In this document: positions 44,131-52,200 of the stretch, piece after piece | Layout of the letters: each line of letters begins with the position of its first letter | Numbering within the stretch: the first letter of the stretch is position 1 | DNA from: Pseudomonas fulva | GTDB taxonomy: Bacteria; Pseudomonadota; Gammaproteobacteria; Pseudomonadales; Pseudomonadaceae | Length of the DNA: 64,000 bases | Direction of reading: 5' to 3' | NCBI RefSeq assembly: GCF_015680705.1 | Contig: NZ_JADNYP010000016.1 | Location: 1-64,000, forward strand | Notes under the pieces: generated by a model | Database searches by the model: none | Told to the model about the DNA's origin: nothing | What the model saw: the letters and a program-made list of their open reading frames with translations, nothing else | Made by a program: the position numbers and the translations under genes

Positions 44131-47100
44131 TCAGCGCATGGCCATGTGGGGCACGGTGCACTGGGTGGCACTCGCCGGTTCCAGGTAAGGCATGAGGATG
44201 GGCGCCATGCCCTTGAGCACCTGCACTGGAAGGGCCGAAGTGAACTTGAAGGCTTCGGCGGCACGTCCCTGCACGAAGGCGGTGAGGGTGCCGAAATGGT
44301 TGTCGCCGAGGAAGAACACGAAGGTCGCGGTGCGGTTGAGTGAACGCGAGCCGATCAGCCGGCCACCAGCGCCGAAGCGTTCGATGCGGTTGTCGCCAGT
44401 GCCCGTCTTGCCACCCATCACCAGCGAAGTGCCATCTTGCAGCTTGAAGATGCCTGACACGCGCCGTGCGGTACCTGCCTCGACCACTTCCGAGAGCGCC
44501 CCGCGCAGGGCCCGGGCAACCTCTACGGGAAGGATCCGCCGGCCCCGGTCCGGATCGCTGACCAGGCGCGTCTCGTAGGGTGTACCGGCGGCGAAGTGCA
44601 GGGTGTCGATACGCAAGGTCGGCAAGCGCACCCCATCGTTCTGGATGATGCCGATCAGCTCCGAGAGCGCCGCCGGACGATCGCCGGAGCTGCCGATCGC
44701 GGTGGCCAGCGAGGGCACCAGGTGATCGAACGGGTAACCGACCCGTTTCCAGCGCTGGTGAATGTCGAGGAACGCTTCGATCTCCAGCATCGTACGTACC
44801 CGACTGTCACGCGCGCCCTGGTGGCGGCTCTTGAACAGCCAGCCGTAGACTTCCTGGCGCTCGAAGCGGCTGGCGTTGAGCGCGTCGCTGAGCGAGGCGC
44901 CAGGATGCTTCAGCAGATAGCCCAGCAGCCAAAGGTCGAGCGGGTGGACCTTGGCGATGTAGCCTTGGTCTGGCAAGTCGTATCTACCCGGACCGTAGCT
45001 GTCGTACAGCTCGACCAGGCGCGTGTCGGTGAGCCTGGCCAGCGCCGCCTTGTTGTCCTGGCTGTGCCTGCGGACGAAGGAGGCGAAGGTTTCCTGGCTG
45101 GCCTCGGGAAACAGGTAGCGGTGCACCGCGGCCAGCCGTTGGGGCGTGACCCGCATGCCGTCGAGGAAGGTGTCCAGGCGTTGCTGGGACGTCTTGCGCT
45201 GGTATTTCTTCCAGAACCGCATCAGGTAGTGGCTACCCTCACGATCGGCGAAACGGGCCAGGTATTCCTGACGCCGCGGATCGGCGTCGTCCTTGAGCAG
45301 CGGCTCGCGGTTGAAGGGTTGCTGGTAGGTGACATAGCGCACGATGTCACGCATGAGCCGGATGAATGGCAGGTTGATCGACTCGCGCAAGGCTTCCTTG
45401 AGAGTCGGGTTGCGACCGTTGTCCTGGCGGCGAAAGTTGTTGAACACATGCATCCCGCCACCAGTGAAGAACGCCTCGCCAGGGCTCGCCGAATACTTGC
45501 GTTCCAGGGCGGCCTCGAGCATGGCGGCCAGGTTCTGGTCCTTGCTGTTGCGCATCAGCCAGTCGAGCGACCAGCGGCTGAGGTGGTCCAGGTCGGCGAC
45601 CTCGACTTTCCTCAGTTCCGCCACGGGTTTGCCAGCGTAGCGGGCATGCAGCTCGGCGATGATCTCAAGATAGGTCGTCATGACCCGCAGCTTGGCCGTC
45701 GAGCCCAGTTCCAGCTTGCTGCCTTCATTGATGTCGAAGGGCTGGTCGGTACTGTCGGTCTGCACCCGGACTCGCGACCCGTCGGCGGTGCGTTCGAACA
45801 GTGTGAAGCTGTAGCGCACCTGGTCGGTGGTATTGGGCGTGAGCAGGCGCTCGCCGATCAAGCCGAGCTGGGCAGCGAACGCCGGGTCGGAAAGCCGCCT
45901 GAGGTAGTCGCTGGCCTGCAGTTGCAGGCCGGCTTGCAGTGTGCTGGTGGCCGACAGGTCGAGACGATCGAGGTCATACAGCGGCCGATTGAGCATGCCG
46001 GCCAGGCGGTTGCGAGCCAGGCTGATGCCTTTGTTGGTGATGATCGGCTGGATGGTCGGCTGGGCGACCCAGTCCCGGTAGATGGCCTTGCTCGCCAGGG
46101 CCGCTTCGGCCAGTGGCCGTTCGACGATGCCATTGTTCGCCAGGACGCGGATGTGCGCGTCGGTAAGCTCGGCCAATTCGATGCGGCCTTTGGCCAGGTA
46201 ATGCGACGGCCGCCGCTGGGCGATCATCAGCGACAGCACCTGACGCAGGGCCAGGCCACGCGCGGCGAGACTTTGCGCGTCGCTGGCGGTAGACGAGAGA
46301 GCCGTGTTGACCTGCTGGAAATCGGCGCCATACCAGACCCTCAGGCCCTCGGCCATCCCGTGCACTTCGCCATGTCCGGGCACGGCGGACAGCGGCACGC
46401 TGTTGAGGTAGTCGCGCACGATACGGTGACGCGCCTGGGTGGTGTCTGGGCCGCCCTGGTAGGCCCGGACGCTGGCCGAGAGCATCTGGCGAATCTTTTC
46501 CGCGCCCGAGACGGTCAGCCCGTCGGGGGAGTGGCGGTACTTTTCCAGCTGCGTGGCCAAGGTGCTGCCGCCTGCCGACTGGCCAGGCAGCGCCAGGTAC
46601 TTGGCCACCTGCGAATAGGCTGCCTTGGCGAAGCGCGGCCAGTCCACCGCCGGGTTGTTGCGCGGATCGTCCGGGTCGAGCAGGTTGCGGTTCTCGATGA
46701 ACAGAAGACTGTTGACCACGACCGGCGGAATCGAATCGAAATCGGGATACAGCTGCTGGGGATAGTCGTAGCGATACAGGGTGTCGCCGCGGCAATCGGT
46801 GATCGACAGGCCGGCCTGGATCTTTTCCTGGTAGGGCACGAACAGGCCATGGTCGACATAGCGCATCAATGCGGGCGAAAAGCGGACCTGCTCGCTGATC
46901 AGGTAGTCGCGCTTGAGCAGACGAGGCAGGAACTCCCCCAGTGCGCTATAGCCCAGGCGCTTGTCGAAAGGGCCCTCGCCCGGATAGACGATGGCGTCGC
47001 TGGCCCCGGGCTGCAGCGAGTAGGTCAGGCTGGCGGCCAGCCGGCTGAATTCGCGCGACTGGAACTGCGAAGTGTGCATTTCATCGTAGGCGGCAAAGCC

Positions 47101-47247
47101 GACGATGACGATCGCCACCACCAGCACCACGGCGAACAGACGCCACCACAAACGACGCTGGCGCGATGGAGGCGGCGTCGGCGCCTGCGCCGCGGTCTCA
47201 TCGGGCCGGTCCGTCCTGGTTGGTTCCGATTGCCACAACACGCCCAT
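44131..47247 (-). CDS. Large class A-type penicillin-binding protein
   Basis: A 1038-residue bifunctional cell-wall enzyme with one N-terminal membrane helix (about 35-53). The glycosyltransferase domain shows a catalytic Glu in FIENRNLLDP (near 183), a divergent version of the EDxxF motif, and GGSTLATQLEKY. The transpeptidase motifs are STAK (near 516), SIN (near 623) and KTGT (near 946). It is longer than PBP1a/1b because of a helical insertion (about 640-850). The specific role of this second class A-type enzyme is not known. Confidence 0.85.
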   Translation of the reverse strand: MGVLWQSEPTRTDRPDETAAQAPTPPPSRQRRLWWRLFAVVLVVAIVIVGFAAYDEMHTSQFQSREFSRLAASLTYSLQPGASDAIVYPGEGPFDKRLGYSALGEFLPRLLKRDYLISEQVRFSPALMRYVDHGLFVPYQEKIQAGLSITDCRGDTLYRYDYPQQLYPDFDSIPPVVVNSLLFIENRNLLDPDDPRNNPAVDWPRFAKAAYSQVAKYLALPGQSAGGSTLATQLEKYRHSPDGLTVSGAEKIRQMLSASVRAYQGGPDTTQARHRIVRDYLNSVPLSAVPGHGEVHGMAEGLRVWYGADFQQVNTALSSTASDAQSLAARGLALRQVLSLMIAQRRPSHYLAKGRIELAELTDAHIRVLANNGIVERPLAEAALASKAIYRDWVAQPTIQPIITNKGISLARNRLAGMLNRPLYDLDRLDLSATSTLQAGLQLQASDYLRRLSDPAFAAQLGLIGERLLTPNTTDQVRYSFTLFERTADGSRVRVQTDSTDQPFDINEGSKLELGSTAKLRVMTTYLEIIAELHARYAGKPVAELRKVEVADLDHLSRWSLDWLMRNSKDQNLAAMLEAALERKYSASPGEAFFTGGGMHVFNNFRRQDNGRNPTLKEALRESINLPFIRLMRDIVRYVTYQQPFNREPLLKDDADPRRQEYLARFADREGSHYLMRFWKKYQRKTSQQRLDTFLDGMRVTPQRLAAVHRYLFPEASQETFASFVRRHSQDNKAALARLTDTRLVELYDSYGPGRYDLPDQGYIAKVHPLDLWLLGYLLKHPGASLSDALNASRFERQEVYGWLFKSRHQGARDSRVRTMLEIEAFLDIHQRWKRVGYPFDHLVPSLATAIGSSGDRPAALSELIGIIQNDGVRLPTLRIDTLHFAAGTPYETRLVSDPDRGRRILPVEVARALRGALSEVVEAGTARRVSGIFKLQDGTSLVMGGKTGTGDNRIERFGAGGRLIGSRSLNRTATFVFFLGDNHFGTLTAFVQGRAAEAFKFTSALPVQVLKGMAPILMPYLEPASATQCTVPHMAMR

Positions 47248-47456
47248 AATTCGTCCGGCCTTATATTTTCGTCCTGCTTGTCTGAAGCTTAGACGCCGGG
47301 GGAGTTCGATGAAAATTTTGTGAAAAGGCGGCGAGGCGCAAGCCGTTTCGGAGCGAAACCGCTGGCGTGCAAAAGTTCATGCTCCCCAGGGAACTTCCAG
47401 GAGCCGCAGGCTCGCTTTGCTTGCAGACCTACCCAAACCCTACGCTTGAGTTGTAT

Positions 47457-47469
47457 GTTATAAGGTATC
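47457..47469. promoter_or_regulatory. Zur-like site upstream of rpmE2
   Basis: GTTATAAGGTATC matches the Zur consensus GTTATAATATAAC at ten of thirteen positions, 22 bases before the start of the zinc-free L31 gene, a classical Zur target. Confidence 0.5.
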
Positions 47470-47490
47470 TAAAAACCAGAGGGTACTTGT

Positions 47491-47754
47491 ATGAAAGCCG
47501 GCATTCATCCTGAATACAGAACCGTCTTGTTCCACGATACCGCCGCCGACGTATTCTTCCTCATCGGATCGACAGCTGAAACCGATCGCACTTACCAGCA
47601 TACCGACGGCCAGACCTATCCCTACGTCGCGCTGGACGTATCCAGTGCCTCGCACCCGGTATACACCGGCCAGCAGCGTAAGGCGCAGTCGGAAGGACGG
47701 GTCGCCGGGTTCAACAAACGCTTCGCCGGCTTTGCCGCCAAGCCGGTCAAATGA
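47491..47754 (+). CDS. rpmE2: 50S ribosomal protein L31 type B (zinc-free)
   Basis: An 87-residue type B L31. It contains no cysteine at all, so the zinc-binding CxxC motifs of the standard L31 are absent. MKAGIHPEYRTVLFHD, SHPVYTGQQRK and GRVAGFNKRF are family features. In zinc shortage it replaces the zinc-containing paralogue on the ribosome and frees zinc. A GAGGG ribosome site precedes the start. Confidence 0.94.
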   Translation: MKAGIHPEYRTVLFHDTAADVFFLIGSTAETDRTYQHTDGQTYPYVALDVSSASHPVYTGQQRKAQSEGRVAGFNKRFAGFAAKPVK

Positions 47755-47837
47755 ATGGCCGCGCACCGCGCAGCAGGCATTGTTGCCATCGTGGCTGGTA
47801 TGATCGTCGCGCTCCCTGACTCCGGACCCTGCGACCC

Positions 47838-48257
47838 ATGAACGCCACCCTGCACATCGCCGCCGCACTGTTGATCGATCCCCAAGGCCGTACCTTGCTC
47901 GTACGCAAGCGTGGCACCCTGGCCTTCATGCAGCCGGGCGGCAAGATCGACCCGGGCGAGTCGCCGCGTGACGCACTGGCGCGCGAGCTGCATGAGGAGC
48001 TGGGCCTGCGCATCGACCCGACACGGGCGGTGTACCTGGGCAGCTTCAGTGCGCCGGCGGCCAACGAACCGGGCTTCATCGTGCAAGCCGAACTGTTTCG
48101 TGTCGACAGTGGCGAGGCGGTCTGGCCGGCGGCTGAAATCGAAGAGCTGGCCTGGCTTGGGCAGGACGAGGCGACGACGCTGACACTGGCGCCCCTGACC
48201 CGCGATTCGATTCTGCCGCTGTATCGCCAGGCGCTTGCAGTCAGCGCACCGCGCTGA
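47838..48257 (+). CDS. Nudix hydrolase
   Basis: A 139-residue hydrolase of nucleoside diphosphate-linked compounds. The Nudix box is present as GGKIDPGESPRDALARELHE followed by ELGL, with the catalytic acidic residues intact. Substrate cannot be told from sequence. Its last 17 bases overlap the end of the convergent metR. Confidence 0.88.
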   Translation: MNATLHIAAALLIDPQGRTLLVRKRGTLAFMQPGGKIDPGESPRDALARELHEELGLRIDPTRAVYLGSFSAPAANEPGFIVQAELFRVDSGEAVWPAAEIEELAWLGQDEATTLTLAPLTRDSILPLYRQALAVSAPR

Positions 48258-49158
48258 CGCCATCGAGTGTGGCGAACGAAGTGTCCTTGGCGGTCAGCAG
48301 GAAGTCGCGCATGTAGGGCGCGTCGAGCATGTCGGTGCGTACGGCCGCGTAGAGCGTGGCGAACAGACCCTTCTCGCCCAGGCGCTTGGCCTTGACGTAG
48401 CCCCGCGAGCTGTATTCGTGCAGCGCCCAGTGGGGCATGCCGCAGACGCCACGGCCACTGGCCACCAGTTGCATCATCATCACCGAGAGCTCCGAGGTGC
48501 GGATCGCCGCCGGTTCGATGTCGGCCGGCTCCAGGAAGCGGGTGAAGATATCCAGTCGATCACGTTCCACCGGGTAGGTGATCAATGTCTGGTCGGCCAA
48601 GTCCTGGGGCACCACGTAGGGTTTGCCAGCCAAGGCGTGCTGGTTGGCCACGGCCAGCATGGCTTCGTAGGTGAACAGCGGGACGTAGGTAATGCCGGGC
48701 AGGTCCAGCGGATCGGAGGTGACCACCAGGTCGAGATCACCGCGCGCCAGCGCCGGCAGCGGCGCGAAGGCGAAGCCCGAGGCCAGGTCGAGCTCGACTT
48801 CCGGCCAGGCGTCACGGAACTGGTCGATGGTCGGCATCAGCCACTGGAAACAGCTATGGCACTCGATCGCCATGTGCAGGCGTCCCGCTGTTCCCCCGGC
48901 CAGCCGGGCGATATCGCGTTCGGCGCCGCGCAGCAGCGGCAAGGTCGCATCGGCCAGCTGCAGCAGGCGCAGGCCGGCGCTGGTGAAGCGAATGGGCTTG
49001 GTCTTGCGCACGAACAGTTGCAGGCCCAGGCGCTCCTCGAGCTCCTTGAACTGGTGCGACAGGGCCGACTGGGTCAGGTGCAGGCGTTCGGCGGCTTCGA
49101 CGAGGCTGTCGGCCTCGCGCAGGGCATGAAGGGTTTTCAGGTGACGGATTTCCAGCAC
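48241..49158 (-). CDS. metR: LysR-type regulator MetR
   Basis: The GTG at 49158 gives 305 residues aligned from the start with E. coli MetR (LEIRHLKTLHALREADSL, then LTQSALSHQFKELEERLGL in the helix-turn-helix). The effector domain contains MAIECHSCFQWLMPTIDQF, also MetR-like. MetR activates methionine synthase genes with homocysteine as coeffector. No met gene is adjacent, so targets are elsewhere. Longer in-frame upstream starts lack resemblance. Confidence 0.85.
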   Translation of the reverse strand: MLEIRHLKTLHALREADSLVEAAERLHLTQSALSHQFKELEERLGLQLFVRKTKPIRFTSAGLRLLQLADATLPLLRGAERDIARLAGGTAGRLHMAIECHSCFQWLMPTIDQFRDAWPEVELDLASGFAFAPLPALARGDLDLVVTSDPLDLPGITYVPLFTYEAMLAVANQHALAGKPYVVPQDLADQTLITYPVERDRLDIFTRFLEPADIEPAAIRTSELSVMMMQLVASGRGVCGMPHWALHEYSSRGYVKAKRLGEKGLFATLYAAVRTDMLDAPYMRDFLLTAKDTSFATLDGVSAVR

Positions 49159-49242
49159 GTTCGATCTCGCGATGAATCTTGGATGAGGGCAGATAGGTGT
49201 TGAGTTTCCCTCATGCACGAGCCACTGTCGATGCTGCTGGCA

Positions 49243-49279
49243 AGCCGCTGTGGCGCAGCAGGGCTCCGCCACAGCGGCT
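49243..49279 (-). terminator. Thirteen-pair hairpin after the giant toxin-like gene
   Basis: AGCCGCTGTGGCG (49243-49255) pairs perfectly with CGCCACAGCGGCT (49267-49279), four bases beyond the stop of the giant gene. It could end that transcript and shield metR. No T-tract follows. Confidence 0.65.
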
Positions 49280-49282
49280 GGG

Positions 49283-52200
49283 TCAGAGCCCGGCGAAGTG
49301 CGCCATGGCCACCTGGCGTCCGATGGGGCCACGCCAGATCGTATCCTGCCCGATATTGGCTTGTTGCCACTGTGCACCGCGATAGCGGTCTTCGCGACGT
49401 TTAAGGTGCGCTGCGGTGTAGGCCTCGAATGGCGCCTCGGCGCTGCGATAGTGGAAGTGGGCATACCAGATCACCGGCTGGCCAGGCGCTGTCGCATCGC
49501 GAACCTCGTATTCCTGCAGGTAGTCGCGCTCGGCCAGCCGTTGTCGTTGCTCCAGACGGTGCAGGCTGGTCTCGCCCTGTTCCAGCAGATACACCAGCTG
49601 CCCTTCGCCCGGCGTCTGGCTTTGCTTGATCTGGGTGACACGCATGGCCTTGCCCTGGTCACGCAAGGCCCCGGCCTGCTCCCTCAAGCGCGCCGCTTCG
49701 CTCGCGCCAGGGTCGAGTTCGAGCAGACGACTGGCGTAGCTTTCCAGGTCTTCGGCCTTGATCACCAGCATGTGTTCGAGATCGGCTGCCAGCATGCCCT
49801 GGCGCTGATAGGACTGGATACGCCGGCGGTAGTCGTCGAGCTGCGCGGTCACCTCTCTGGCCACCATGCGCAGCTCGCGCAGCTCATGTTCACGCGGCTT
49901 GCGTGCGGCCTGCTGGAGCTGCCAGCGATCGCCCTGGGCCCTTTCGAACCGGCGCAAGACCTGGCCATCGTCGCCACGCATGACGATCTGCTCGGGACGG
50001 TTGCCGCTTGCCGCGATGAAGTCGCCGACCTTCAGCTGGCCGTCGACGGTCAGAAACAGCCTCGGGCTGCGAGCTGGCGCCTGGCGCATCTGCTCCAGTG
50101 CCGGCAGCCGTCGGAGCTTGCGGTCGCTTATCTCGATCAAGGTATCGAGGTTGTCCTGCAGCAGTTTGAAATAATGCTCGTCGAACAGATCCGCAAGCGT
50201 CGAATGCGTTGCCTGCAAGCGCTTCTTGTACAGCTCGAACGCGCTGCGAGCCTGTTGATGGATCGTCCGGCGTTCCGCGGTGCTGACCTTCACGCTATGC
50301 AGGTCGAGCAGTGTACCGTGCAGATCCAGCGCCTCGTCCTCGAACGTCTTGAGCCTTTCGAGCAGGAACTGGGCGACGACGGACATGTTTTCGTGGCGAT
50401 GCGCCGCGTGGATCAGGTGATGAGTCTGGAAGAACGCGCGCAATTCGCTGCTCAGGGCATCGCGGGTGCGCTCGAAGGCGGTTCGCAAGGCCGTGGAACG
50501 CTCAGCCAGCGGGTACCAGCTGGCCAGTTCGTCCATGGACTGGAAAAGACGTTCGCGAATCGCCAGCTGTTCGATCGATACCCTGCGCAACTGACGCAGC
50601 GCGGGCAGCTGTTCGCGCAGGTTCGGCAAGCGCCCGATGGCCTGCTTGACCTTGATGCCTTCCCACAGCAGCGCCTGGCTGCGCAAGGCTTGCAGTTCGA
50701 GCAGGCTGAGCAGCCGCTCACAGATGAGCTTGGCCACCCGGCCCTTCTGCTGCATGGGTATCTGTCGGTTGCGTCCCGCGGTTAGCGGCAGGTAGTCGTC
50801 CCAAGACCGGTAGAGCTGCTTGGCCAGACGGATATCGGTATGACAGGCGTCGAGCAAGGCCGGTAACTGCGCGAGCTTCTGCTCCGGCGTGCTTCGTTCG
50901 TAGATCTCGAACAGCGCGTTGCTGCGGGCCAAGGCATCCTGCGTGCGGGCTTCATCAGCGAATGCCTGGGCTTGCAGCATGCGCTGGCGGCGGTAGTGCC
51001 GATCCACCAGAAAGCGTGGCAGCCGCTCGCGCACCGCGGCAGGCCAGTAGGGATCGAGCCGGTCGGCCAGGCGTCCGAGCGTCTGGCCCCCAGCGGAACC
51101 GCCGCCTAGCACGTGCACGCCATACAGCGCCATATGAGTATCCCACTGGCCATTTTCGTCCAGTGCCACGGCGCGCTGCCAGGTCAGGTTGCGATTGCCT
51201 TGCAGGCGCCAGGTGTGGGCCGTGGCATCCCAGCGGACCTGGAAAGGCCTACCTTCGATCAGGATGAAGTCGCCCTCGGAGTGGCGATAGACGCCTCGGT
51301 AGCGGCCTTCGTTGCCAGGCTGCAGGCCCTGGAGCAGCAAGGGTCGAGCGTGTTCATAGCCTGCCAGGCGCTGCAGCTTCTGGCTGGCGCTGCCATCGGG
51401 TCGCCAGGCCTTGGCTGCGCCTGCGCCCAACTGAGCCATATGGCGACGCTGTACTGCCCGGCGCAGGGCGCTGGCGTCTAACGCAGCGCCAGGGACCAGG
51501 TCCATGGCCGCATCGATGAACGCCAGCAGGGCATCGTTCAGCGCGGCGATACCGCGCGCCGTTTCGCCTTCGATGAAGCTCGAGACCGATTCTGCCGTGG
51601 CGTCCAGAAAGTCGTACAGACCGATCACGGTGCCGACGAAGGGCACCACGCTCAGGGCCATCTTCAGGTAGTTGAAGACCAGCCGGCTCTCGTAGGCGAA
51701 CTGCCTCATCCATAAGTCGTGGTTGGAGCGCGAGCTTGCCCGGTGGGCCTCGATGAGCCTGCCCATCTGCGCCTCGAGCAGCAGCTCGGGCAGTGTCAGG
51801 TGGGCAGGCCAGCGCGCACCTACGGCAATGATGGCATCGAAACCTCGAATCCTTGCCTGACGGATACGCCAGCGATGAGCCGCTGGATCCCCGAGCAAGG
51901 CGCGATCGGCCAGATAGGCGATTTCCCGTTCTTGCGCGCACTCCTGATACAAGGCCCAGCGGGCATCCTCCAGGCTGGGGTACTGGCGAATCGGCTTGTC
52001 CAAGTGTTCCGGTCGATAGAGCAGGGTGAGGCCACTGGCCTGGTCCTCGATGAAGGTGATGCCCGACAGCGTGACAGGTCGGTCCTCGGTGTCCGGTCCG
52101 CCTGTCGTCAGCAGCGCGGCCAGCAGCCGAAGGCCAGGCGCGCCAGGCGTATCGATCGCCCGCTGCAGGCTTTGCCGGGCGGCACTGTCCAAGTGTCCTT

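Noticed and set aside
44596..47292. An 898-codon open frame on the plus strand
   Set aside because: It is antisense to the penicillin-binding protein, whose motifs are clear; no ribosome site or domain supports it.
47838..48263. A 213-codon minus-strand frame over the Nudix gene
   Set aside because: The plus-strand frame has the full Nudix box; the minus-strand one has no family features.
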